Counted from the first letter of the stretch, positions 6,231-11,324 are shown. The stretch is 11,324 nt of DNA from Candidatus Nomurabacteria bacterium (GCA_031287975.1 JAITSF010000048.1:1-11324); one strand, 5' to 3'. The notes: a model not told the origin generated them from the letters alone. A program made the numbers and translations.

Positions 6231-7293
6231 AACGAAATTCCACCACATCGTTGGGCTGCATGATATAGGTTTTGCCCTCTGTCCGGATTTTGCCAGCTTT
6301 GCGGGCGGCTTGTTCCGAACCGGCGACGACAAGGTCGCGGTAGTCGATAACTTGGGCGGCGATAAAACCTTTTTCGAAATCGCTATGGATTACACCGGCG
6401 GCTTGCGGGGCGCTAGCACCCTTTTTTATTGTCCAAGCCCGAACTTCTTTTTCGCCGGCGGTTAAGTAACTTTGCAACCCCAACAAGTCATAGGCCGCCT
6501 GTGCTAGTTGCGACAGTCCAGATTTCGCCACACCGTAGTCTGCCAACAGCTCTGCCGCTTCGACACTAGAAAGCGTTTGCAGTTCTTCCTCTAGTTTTGC
6601 GCAGATAAAAATCGACTTAGCTGGCGCGATTAGCTTATTTAGCTCAGCCTGCTTGGATTTGTCTGTCAGGGCAGTTTCGTCAACATTGAACACATAAATT
6701 ACCGGCTTGGCGGTTAAAAGTTGTAATTCGTTGAGCAAATCTTTGTCATAATTAGTCGGCCGCGAACCAGTTAGTAGTTCATTTTGAACACTTTTTAGAT
6801 ATTCTATTTTGGGTGCGACTTTGGGGCTGGCCTTAAGCTCTTTTTGGAGCTTCGGCAAATGGTTTTCGATAGTTTGAATATCAGCCAGCATTAGCTCGGT
6901 TTGAATAATTTCGATATCTTGTTGGGGCGAGGTTTGAATTTGGTTATCGTGTCGCAAAACTTCGCTGTCCTCAAATGCTCGCACCACTTGAACAATCGCG
7001 TCGCACTCCCTGATGTTGGCTAAAAATTTGTTACCCAAACCCTCGCCTTTTGAAGCGCCAGCCACCAGTCCAGCGATATCGACAAAGGTTACGGTGGCCG
7101 GTATGGTTTTGTCGGTTTGGTAAATTTTCGCCAAGACAGCCAAACGCTCGTCTGGAATCGGCACGATACCGGTGTTGGGCTCGATGGTCGCGAAAGGATA
7201 ATTAGCCGCCAGCGCCCCAGCGTTCGTCAGGGCATTAAAAAGCGTGCTTTTGCCGACATTCGGCAGACCAATAATTCCGATTGCTAAACTCAT
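6220..7293 (-). CDS. ychF: Ribosome-binding ATPase YchF/OLA1
   Basis: A 357-residue Obg-related P-loop NTPase that in E. coli prefers ATP and binds the ribosome and 70S particles. The G domain has GLPNVGKST (9-17), [10 protein letters not shown] (31-40), DIAGLV (72-77) and the non-canonical NVDE (203-206) in place of NKxD, the change linked to ATP preference. A helical insertion occupies about 135-195, and the TGS domain fills the C-terminus ([25 protein letters not shown] to the end). Position 35 is Ala, where E. coli YchF has the redox-sensitive Cys35. The gene is divergent from the prepilin peptidase; its -10 box ends nine bases before the ATG and there is no Shine-Dalgarno. Confidence 0.96.
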   Translation of the reverse strand: MSLAIGIIGLPNVGKSTLFNALTNAGALAANYPFATIEPNTGIVPIPDERLAVLAKIYQTDKTIPATVTFVDIAGLVAGASKGEGLGNKFLANIRECDAIVQVVRAFEDSEVLRHDNQIQTSPQQDIEIIQTELMLADIQTIENHLPKLQKELKASPKVAPKIEYLKSVQNELLTGSRPTNYDKDLLNELQLLTAKPVIYVFNVDETALTDKSKQAELNKLIAPAKSIFICAKLEEELQTLSSVEAAELLADYGVAKSGLSQLAQAAYDLLGLQSYLTAGEKEVRAWTIKKGASAPQAAGVIHSDFEKGFIAAQVIDYRDLVVAGSEQAARKAGKIRTEGKTYIMQPNDVVEFRFNV

Positions 7294-7311
7294 GATACAA
7301 TAATTATATCA
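7294..7311. promoter_or_regulatory. Divergent overlapping -10 boxes for ychF and prepilin peptidase
   Basis: Seventeen bases separate the two ATGs, and they hold one extended -10 box on each strand: plus TGA-TACAAT (hexamer 7296-7301) and minus TGA-TATAAT (hexamer 7308-7303). Each hexamer ends nine bases before its own ATG. The block from 7291 to 7313 is a near-palindrome with three mismatched position pairs. No good -35 is visible on either strand. Confidence 0.75.
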
Positions 7312-8078
7312 TGACAGATGCAATCGCGACATTTTTTCTATTTTGGCTGGGCGCTGGGGTGGGCAGTTTTGTTAGCTTAAAAGTTCTTCGGAGTATTAAT
7401 CAATCAACCAAAGGCGGCAGCCACTGCGACAAATGTCGCCATAAATTAGCTTGGTCGGACTTAGTGCCGGTTCTGTCGTATGTGGTTTTGGGCGGAAAAT
7501 GTCGTTACTGCCGACAGAGCATAAGCCCAACTTACGGTTTGTTTGAGATTTTAATGGGTTGCTTGTTCGCGTTGAGCTACCTATATTTGCCGCTAAGTTT
7601 TATTGAACTGGCTGTTTGGTTGGCGGTTGCAACGCTGCTAATGAGCCTATTTTTAACTGATTTGTATTGCCGCAAGTTGCCGTTTATTCAAATCCTGATT
7701 TTGACAATTTTGTGTTCAATTTTTGTGGTGCTAACAGGGGTATTTTCTGAACAAAAAATGTGTACATCAGTGATGATTGAACACATTTTTTCGCTAATTC
7801 CGCTGACGGGACTGTTCGGAACGGTGTTTCTGCTGACACGAGGAAGGCTGATTGGCGGCGGCGACGTATTGCTAGGACTTCCAATTGCGATTTTGCTCGA
7901 GTGGCGGTGGGCGATTGTAGCGCTTTTGTTGGCTTCAGTTTTGGCGTTAATATTCTACCTGCCGCTTTTTTTCGCGAAAAAAATCAAATCGAACACAAAA
8001 ATTCCTTTTGGGTCGTTTTTGGCGATAGCGGCTTTAACTAGTTTCTTTGTTATGAAACTTTTCGTGGATTTCTTTTAA
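7311..8078 (+). CDS. Prepilin peptidase (type IV, A24 family)
   Basis: A 255-residue integral membrane aspartyl protease that cleaves, and in bifunctional members N-methylates, type IV pilin-like precursors at the inner membrane. The cytoplasmic domain has two CxxC pairs (C39/C42 and C64/C67), as in full-length PilD. Catalytic aspartates are D117 (FLTDLYCRKLP) and D185 in the GGGD motif. About seven or eight hydrophobic segments span the protein. The start is ATG 7311 directly after a -10 box, without a Shine-Dalgarno. The last 45 bases overlap the end of the recombinase gene on the other strand. Type IV pili are widespread in Patescibacteria, but no pilin or pilus assembly gene lies in this window. 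Confidence 0.92.
   Translation: MTDAIATFFLFWLGAGVGSFVSLKVLRSINQSTKGGSHCDKCRHKLAWSDLVPVLSYVVLGGKCRYCRQSISPTYGLFEILMGCLFALSYLYLPLSFIELAVWLAVATLLMSLFLTDLYCRKLPFIQILILTILCSIFVVLTGVFSEQKMCTSVMIEHIFSLIPLTGLFGTVFLLTRGRLIGGGDVLLGLPIAILLEWRWAIVALLLASVLALIFYLPLFFAKKIKSNTKIPFGSFLAIAALTSFFVMKLFVDFF
7753..7791. repeat. Perfect 11-base inverted repeat inside the prepilin peptidase gene
   Basis: AAAAAATGTGT (7753-7763) and ACACATTTTTT (7781-7791) are exact reverse complements with a 17-base loop. They lie in the codons for residues about 148-161, between the two catalytic aspartates, in a poorly conserved region. The T-run on the 3' side resembles a terminator, but the stem is AT-rich and inside a coding gene. 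Confidence 0.5.
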
Positions 8079-8939
8079 GTGTGGGTCGGTAACGTGGGTG
8101 TAGCGTTGGGTGGTCGATATGTTGCTGTGTCCGAGCATAGCTTGGACAGAGCGCAAGTCAGCGCCGTTCATTAAAAGGTCGGTCGCGAAAGAATGCCGCA
8201 AGGTGTGTGGTGAAACGTGTTTAGTAATACCAGCGGCGCGAGCGTATTTTTCGACAATACGCTGGACAGAGCGCGGTGTTAGCCGGCTGACTTGATGTTT
8301 GTTACTGGTCGAAAAAGAAATAAACAACGGTTTTTCGCGGTCGTGGCGGATATCGAGATATTCTCGCAGCCGAGCGGCGGCTTCTTTGGAGATAAAAACT
8401 GGGCGGTCTTTGCGACCTTTGCCGCGCACCATAAACTCACGGCGTTCCAGATTTATACGGTCGCGGTCGATGTTGCAAAGCTCCGATACTCGCAAACCGC
8501 CAGAAAATAGCAACTCCAAAATTGCGCGGTCGCGAATGCCGATTTCGCTGTTGAGTTTAATCGCCGCCAACAGCCGCTCGATTTCGTCTGGTGTTAAATA
8601 TGAAGTTTCTTTGATAATGTTTTTCGACAAGTCGATTTTTTCGGGCGCGAGAGATTTAATGTCGCGGCGGGCCAGGTATTTCAAAAAACTTCGCAGGGCT
8701 ATCATATGGTAGTTTTGGGTAATCGGTGCTAAGCTGTCGCCGTTTTCGTTTTTGTAATGATTCAGCCATTGCCGCCACTTGCGCGACAGCTCGAAAGTGA
8801 TTTTATCGACCGGAATATCGCCGGTAAACTCAATCATTCTCTCGAGGTATAGATTATAATTCTCGGCGGTTTTGGGCGACCGACCGCGACTAACTTCGAT
8901 GTCCTCGATAAAATCCAGAATAGCTTCAGATAAGTACAT
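8034..8939 (-). CDS. Tyrosine recombinase, XerC/XerD-like
   Basis: A 301-residue site-specific recombinase, the length of XerC/XerD (about 300). The N-terminal SAM-like core-binding domain covers about 1-95 (SPKTAENYNLYLERM). The catalytic domain carries all expected residues: R150 (GGLRVSEL), K174 (VRGKGRKDR), H245 and R248 (HTLRHSFATDLL), H271 (LGHSNISTTQRY) and Y280. A role in chromosome dimer resolution with FtsK is inferred from size and sequence; an integrase role is less likely but cannot be excluded, since the gene sits beside tRNA-Arg(CCT). The -10 box TGC-TATACT ends six bases before the ATG. No dif-like site was identified in the window. Confidence 0.92.
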   Translation of the reverse strand: MYLSEAILDFIEDIEVSRGRSPKTAENYNLYLERMIEFTGDIPVDKITFELSRKWRQWLNHYKNENGDSLAPITQNYHMIALRSFLKYLARRDIKSLAPEKIDLSKNIIKETSYLTPDEIERLLAAIKLNSEIGIRDRAILELLFSGGLRVSELCNIDRDRINLERREFMVRGKGRKDRPVFISKEAAARLREYLDIRHDREKPLFISFSTSNKHQVSRLTPRSVQRIVEKYARAAGITKHVSPHTLRHSFATDLLMNGADLRSVQAMLGHSNISTTQRYTHVTDPHLKEIHEKFHNKETS

Positions 8940-8963
8940 ATAAACAGTATAGCATGTTATAAT
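8940..8963. promoter_or_regulatory. Back-to-back -10 boxes for the recombinase and tRNA-Arg
   Basis: On the minus strand TGC-TATACT (hexamer 8951-8946) stands six bases before the recombinase ATG. On the plus strand TGT-TATAAT (hexamer 8958-8963) stands nine bases before the tRNA-Arg 5' end. The two boxes are separated by six bases, so polymerases may compete. No -35 consensus is seen on either side. Confidence 0.7.
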
Positions 8964-8972
8964 ATATTGTAC

Positions 8973-9048
8973 GCTCCGCTAGCTCAATGGATAGAGCAGT
9001 TCCGTCCTAAGGAAAAGGTTGTCTGTTCGAGTCAGACGCGGAGTACCA
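8973..9048 (+). tRNA. tRNA-Arg(CCT)
   Basis: Full cloverleaf with encoded CCA. Acceptor GCTCCGC/GCGGAGT pairs over seven positions, with G1-U72 as a wobble. The D stem is GCTC/GAGC and the T arm is GTCTG-TTCGAGT-CAGAC. The anticodon loop GTCCTAA gives anticodon CCT (9006-9008), reading AGG. Two oddities: the first anticodon-stem pair (27-43) is a G-A mismatch, and position 32 is G rather than a pyrimidine. Confidence 0.93.
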
Positions 9049-9067
9049 TGCAGGTTTTCTGGTTTTG

Positions 9068-9076
9068 TGCTAGAAT
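9068..9076 (+). promoter_or_regulatory. Extended -10 for tRNA-Lys
   Basis: TGC-TAGAAT ends ten bases before the tRNA-Lys 5' end and has no clear -35. It gives tRNA-Lys its own transcript with a 5' leader of only a few bases. Confidence 0.65.
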
Positions 9077-9086
9077 GTTTGTGTTT

Positions 9087-9163
9087 GGGCCTATAGCTCA
9101 GCTGGTTAGAGCACGAGCCTCTTAAGCTTGGTGTCGAGGGTTCGAGTCCCTCTAGGCCCTCCA
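9087..9163 (+). tRNA. tRNA-Lys(CTT)
   Basis: Acceptor GGGCCTA/TAGGCCC, D stem GCTC/GAGC, anticodon stem CGAGC/GCTTG with loop CTCTTAA, T arm GAGGG-TTCGAGT-CCCTC, discriminator T and encoded CCA. The anticodon is CTT (9121-9123), reading AAG. All stems are intact. Confidence 0.95.
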
Positions 9164-9171
9164 GATTTTTG

Positions 9172-9180
9172 TGGTATAAT
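9172..9180 (+). promoter_or_regulatory. Extended -10 for the PH-domain gene
   Basis: TGG-TATAAT ends six bases before the ATG at 9187 and begins nine bases after the tRNA-Lys CCA. No Shine-Dalgarno fits between it and the start codon, so a leaderless mRNA is expected. Confidence 0.7.
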
Positions 9181-9186
9181 TATGAT

Positions 9187-9690
9187 ATGAAAGGTCAATT
9201 TTCGGGGCAGCGCGAGAGCGAGGAAGTGGGGTTTGTTTTTCGCAGGCATATTATTACTATGTGGCGGGGATTTTTTGGGCTGTTTTTCTTTGCGATTGTC
9301 GGGTTTGTACCTCTAATGATTGTGCCGGAAAATCGTAATCTGATTTTTGTGGGGGTCGGTGGTGTGGCGTTGGGTTTGATAGTGTTTTTTTATCATTGGA
9401 TTGGCTGGTATTTTACGATTTATATTTTAACCAACCAGCGGATTCGCCAGAATGTCCAAAAAGGCCTGTTTAAGCGGTCGGTTGTTGATGTTGGGGTTGA
9501 CAAGATCCAGAGCGCTTTTGTGGAAGTTAGCGGTGTGGCGGGCAGTATGTTGGGCTTTGGCACGGTGATTTTGCATACCCAAGCCGGCGATTTGGTTATT
9601 AGCAAAGTCTCGCGGGCTGACGAAGTTTATGCTAAACTACAAGATGAAATAGGAAAAGTTGAATATCAAGGAAATAACAATGAAGAGTAG
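9187..9690 (+). CDS. Bacterial PH-domain membrane protein
   Basis: A 167-residue protein with a short cytoplasmic N-terminus (MKGQFSGQRESEEV), two membrane helices at about 25-46 and 52-72, and a bacterial PH-like domain at about 73-155. The domain is recognised by YILTNQRIRQNVQKGLFKRSVVDVGVDKIQSAFV and GFGTVILHTQAGDLVISKV, as in YdbT/YdbS-type proteins. Its biochemical role is unknown. An in-frame ATG at 9169 lies before the -10 box and is rejected as the start; ATG 9187 is chosen. The gene's last 11 bases overlap the next gene, implying translational coupling. The C-terminal tail (EYQGNNNEE) is hydrophilic. Confidence 0.82.
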   Translation: MKGQFSGQRESEEVGFVFRRHIITMWRGFFGLFFFAIVGFVPLMIVPENRNLIFVGVGGVALGLIVFFYHWIGWYFTIYILTNQRIRQNVQKGLFKRSVVDVGVDKIQSAFVEVSGVAGSMLGFGTVILHTQAGDLVISKVSRADEVYAKLQDEIGKVEYQGNNNEE

Positions 9691-10729
9691 CAGCGCTATT
9701 ACTGACAAGCTAAAAGCTTACCGCGAAAAAGACACGCCCAAAGGTGCGATTACTAAAGCTAATATCGAAGACCACCGCGAAAAAACTCTGGAATCTGCTA
9801 AAAAGTTCAAATACCCAATGCAACAGGCTAGGCATATTATTTTGGTTACGGCTTCGGTTGTGGCGGTGGCGGCGACAGTCGGGTTTATAATCATAAGTTG
9901 GTGGCAGCTTTACACGGCGCAGACAACTAGTAATTTTTACTACACAGCCACGAAAATTATACCGTTGGCGGTGGCAGAGGTTGACAGCGAGCCAGTCAAC
10001 TACGGCGGCTATTTGCGGCGGGTTCGGGCTTCGATTCATTACCTCGAAGACCAAGAGAATCGCAATTTTTCGACCGAAGACGGTAAGCGTGAGCTAGCGC
10101 ATATTAAGCGGGTCAATTTAGACGAAGCTGAAAAGTCGGCTTTTGCGACGAAAATTGCCCGCGCTAATAATTTGACAGTTACCAATGACGAAATCCAAGT
10201 TAATATCAATGCTACGCTGAATTCTCAGGATGGTGGTGTGATAAGCGAGCGGGCTTTTGAAAACTCACTGTGGCGGTATTATGGTTGGTCGCTGGACGAT
10301 TACCGGCAAATTGTGCGTGAGCGGTTGATACTGCGAAAAGCGGCTTTTGTAACAGACGACAAAGCCAAGTTAAGGATAAATAATGTCAAATCTCAGCTAG
10401 ATTCGGGAGCGGATTTTGCCGAAGTGGCGCGGGCGGAGTCGGACGATGAAACCACTAAAACCAGCGGCGGCGATGTCGGGGTTATCAACATCAACAATGT
10501 CGATGATAATGGGCTGATTGACGCGGCCAAGCGGCTTGGGGTCGGGCAGGTGTCAGGAATTATTAACGGTGTGGACGCTTATTATATTATTAAGTTGGTT
10601 GGCAAAAACGATACTGGGATTCAATATTCAGTTATCAAAATCGGCCTGACAGAGTTTGCTGAGCAGTTCGACAATTTACGCCAGCAAGACAAAATTCAAG
10701 AATATATTGAAATTAGCGAAGAAGAGTGA
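9680..10729 (+). CDS. Membrane-anchored parvulin-type peptidyl-prolyl isomerase
   Basis: A 349-residue protein with a basic, hydrophilic cytoplasmic tail of about 50 residues, one membrane helix (about 53-78) and a long outer part. Residues about 95-222 resemble the SurA/PrsA helical chaperone region, and about 228-310 match a PpiC rotamase domain (DSGADFAEVARAES, SGGDVGVIN, VGQVSGIINGVDAYYIIKLVG). Such enzymes assist folding of secreted proteins outside the membrane. ATG 9680 is chosen because AAGGAAA precedes it; a TTG at 9659 is in frame but has less support. It overlaps the PH-domain gene by 11 bases, so the two are probably made together. The C-terminus (EYIEISEEE) is acidic. Confidence 0.85.
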   Translation: MKSSSAITDKLKAYREKDTPKGAITKANIEDHREKTLESAKKFKYPMQQARHIILVTASVVAVAATVGFIIISWWQLYTAQTTSNFYYTATKIIPLAVAEVDSEPVNYGGYLRRVRASIHYLEDQENRNFSTEDGKRELAHIKRVNLDEAEKSAFATKIARANNLTVTNDEIQVNINATLNSQDGGVISERAFENSLWRYYGWSLDDYRQIVRERLILRKAAFVTDDKAKLRINNVKSQLDSGADFAEVARAESDDETTKTSGGDVGVININNVDDNGLIDAAKRLGVGQVSGIINGVDAYYIIKLVGKNDTGIQYSVIKIGLTEFAEQFDNLRQQDKIQEYIEISEEE

Positions 10730-10738
10730 TAAACTCTT
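10722..10738 (+). repeat. Small hairpin at the foldase stop codon
   Basis: AAGAGT (10722-10727) pairs with ACTCTT (10733-10738) around a GATAA loop; the TGA stop straddles stem and loop. It sits six bases before tRNA-Asp and could mark mRNA/tRNA processing, but a six-pair stem may be chance. Confidence 0.3.
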
Positions 10739-10744
10739 ACACAT

Positions 10745-10821
10745 GCGCCTGTGGGAAAGTGGTTTAATCCGTCTCCCTGTCACGGAGAAGATCGCCGGTT
10801 CGAATCCGGTCAGGCGCGCCA
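10745..10821 (+). tRNA. tRNA-Asp(GTC)
   Basis: Acceptor GCGCCTG/CAGGCGC, anticodon stem TCTCC/GGAGA with loop CTGTCAC, T arm GCCGG-TTCGAAT-CCGGT, discriminator G and encoded CCA. The anticodon is GTC (10779-10781). Only 15 bases separate it from the foldase stop and no promoter is seen there, so it is probably cut from the foldase transcript. Its CCA lies inside the following hairpin. Confidence 0.94.
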
Positions 10822-10860
10822 AATTAAAACTTCGTCCTCGTGACGAAATTTTAATTTGGC
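10818..10860. terminator. Long hairpin after tRNA-Asp, probable bidirectional terminator
   Basis: The arms CCAAATTAAAACTTCGTC (10819-10836) and GACGAAATTTTAATTTGG (10842-10859) are reverse complements with one mismatch around a five-base loop; a further G-C pair extends the stem to 10818/10860. It contains A/T runs on both sides but no separate U-tract follows. The left arm includes the tRNA-Asp discriminator and CCA. The next promoter starts 24 bases downstream. Confidence 0.65.
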
Positions 10861-10883
10861 ACCGATATCTGCAAAACATTTTG

Positions 10884-10892
10884 TGCTATAAT
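10884..10892 (+). promoter_or_regulatory. Extended -10 for tRNA-Thr/tRNA-Gly
   Basis: TGC-TATAAT (hexamer 10887-10892) ends eight bases before the tRNA-Thr 5' end. No -35 consensus is seen. It should drive a tRNA-Thr plus tRNA-Gly transcript with a leader of zero to a few bases. Confidence 0.72.
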
Positions 10893-10900
10893 ATCCCCAC

Positions 10901-10977
10901 GCCATCTTAGCTCAGTTGACTAGAGCACCGCTTTCGTAAAGCGGGGGTCCCGAGTTTGAATCTCGGAGGTGGCTCCA
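10901..10977 (+). tRNA. tRNA-Thr(CGT)
   Basis: Acceptor GCCATCT/AGGTGGC with one T-G pair, D stem GCTC/GAGC, anticodon stem CCGCT/AGCGG with loop TTCGTAA, T stem CCGAG/CTCGG, discriminator T and encoded CCA. The anticodon is CGT (10935-10937), reading ACG. The T loop is TTTGAAT instead of TTCGAAT, and the D loop has GA instead of GG: positions 56 and 19 change together. Confidence 0.93.
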
Positions 10978-11051
10978 GCGGGTATAGTACAGCGGTAGTA
11001 TGTGTGCTTCCCAAGCACAAGACGGCAGTTCGACTCTGCCTACCCGCACCA
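10978..11051 (+). tRNA. tRNA-Gly(CCC)
   Basis: Acceptor GCGGGTA/TACCCGC, D stem GTAC/GTAT, anticodon stem TGTGC/GCACA with loop TTCCCAA, T arm GGCAG-TTCGACT-CTGCC, discriminator A and encoded CCA. The anticodon is CCC (11010-11012), reading GGG. Its first base directly follows the CCA of tRNA-Thr. No terminator hairpin is obvious in the 51 bases after it. Confidence 0.94.
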
Positions 11052-11102
11052 GTGATAAAAACAACATAGAAAAACACAAGAAAAGACGGAAATAACTGGT
11101 CA

Positions 11103-11324
11103 TTATGGGGTCTGTGCAGGCTCGATCGTGTCTTCAAACCCGACTTTTACCAAATTGTCTTTCTTCTTCGCAGCGAAATAATAAACCCAAGCGACGACAG
11201 ATAGTATCGCCCAAGCAATCAGAAAGATTTCTAGTGAGCCTTGCTCGTTCAAGAAGCCAATAATCGGTGCTAATGCCACATACGGCAGAACCTTTAAGAA
11301 AGAAGCCACTGACAAAACCGTTGA
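11103..11324 (-). CDS. C-terminal end of a membrane protein, possibly an MFS transporter (partial)
   Basis: The reading frame is open at the right edge and ends with TAA at 11105-11103, leaving 73 residues. Two hydrophobic helices are visible (around SFLKVLPYVALAPIIGFL and LIAWAILSVVAWVYYF), separated by NEQGS, followed by a charged cytoplasmic tail KKKDNLVKVGFEDTIEPAQTP. The pattern TVLSVASFLKVLPYVALAPIIGF resembles helices 11-12 of major facilitator permeases; this is inference from a short fragment, and the substrate cannot be told. A TTG at 11315 could be read as a start, but nothing supports it as one. The gene runs head-on towards tRNA-Gly. Confidence 0.6.
   Translation of the reverse strand, partial: STVLSVASFLKVLPYVALAPIIGFLNEQGSLEIFLIAWAILSVVAWVYYFAAKKKDNLVKVGFEDTIEPAQTP

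Noticed and set aside
10656..11137. Short frames covering the tRNA cluster on both strands
   Set aside because: They translate straight through mature tRNAs and include the familiar tRNA-derived strings such as RLTGFEPAIFSV. They are known misannotations.
1..11324. TGA recoded to glycine as in Gracilibacteria/Absconditabacteria
   Set aside because: TGA ends the methyltransferase, the transposase and the foldase at sensible lengths, and no conserved protein has internal TGA.
1..11324. CRISPR array or tandem repeats
   Set aside because: No regularly spaced direct repeats were found by eye; the only recurring motifs are promoter boxes and tRNA arms.

Overview
The window reads as bacterial chromosome using the standard code: TGA ends several genes and there is no in-frame TGA inside conserved proteins. 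Several traits fit a Patescibacteria/CPR genome, perhaps Saccharibacteria: compact genes, head-on gene ends that overlap, small housekeeping proteins, a TlyA without its S4 domain, and very short transcript leaders. That assignment is inference from gene content and layout, not from a phylogeny.

Layout. (1) 1-1200: the start of an unrecognised minus-strand gene with a good promoter, then an IS481-like transposase on the minus strand. (2) 1311-3920: rpsO (S15) and ftsK, each behind its own promoter. (3) 3991-6230: a co-directional cluster rpsF (S6), ssb, rpsR (S18), efp and a TlyA-like rRNA methyltransferase, with gaps of 1-10 bases. (4) 6220-7293: ychF on the minus strand, meeting the methyltransferase tail to tail. 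(5) 7311-8078: a prepilin peptidase divergent from ychF. (6) 8034-8939: a XerC/D-like tyrosine recombinase on the minus strand, sharing its last 45 bases with the peptidase gene. (7) 8973-9163: tRNA-Arg(CCT) and tRNA-Lys(CTT). (8) 9187-10729: a bacterial PH-domain membrane protein overlapping a membrane-anchored parvulin-type foldase. (9) 10745-11051: tRNA-Asp(GTC), a long hairpin, then tRNA-Thr(CGT) and tRNA-Gly(CCC) with no base between them. (10) 11103-11324: the C-terminal end of a membrane protein on the minus strand, probably a transporter. No gene-free stretch exceeds 300 bases; the longest is 1149-1359, which holds the IS end and the rpsO promoter.

Most genes serve translation (S15, S6, S18, EF-P, YchF, TlyA, five tRNAs) or chromosome upkeep (FtsK, Xer, SSB). 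The peptidase, PH protein and foldase act at the membrane.

The strongest cross-window pattern is transcriptional. Extended -10 boxes of the form TGnTAnAAT (or close to it) sit 6-9 bases before the ATG of six transcription-unit-leading genes, and 8-10 bases before three tRNAs. These transcripts should therefore be leaderless or nearly so. Genes inside operons (rpsF, ssb, rpsR and the foldase) instead carry clear Shine-Dalgarno sequences. I found no CRISPR array, toxin-antitoxin pair, defence island or clearly new multi-gene system.
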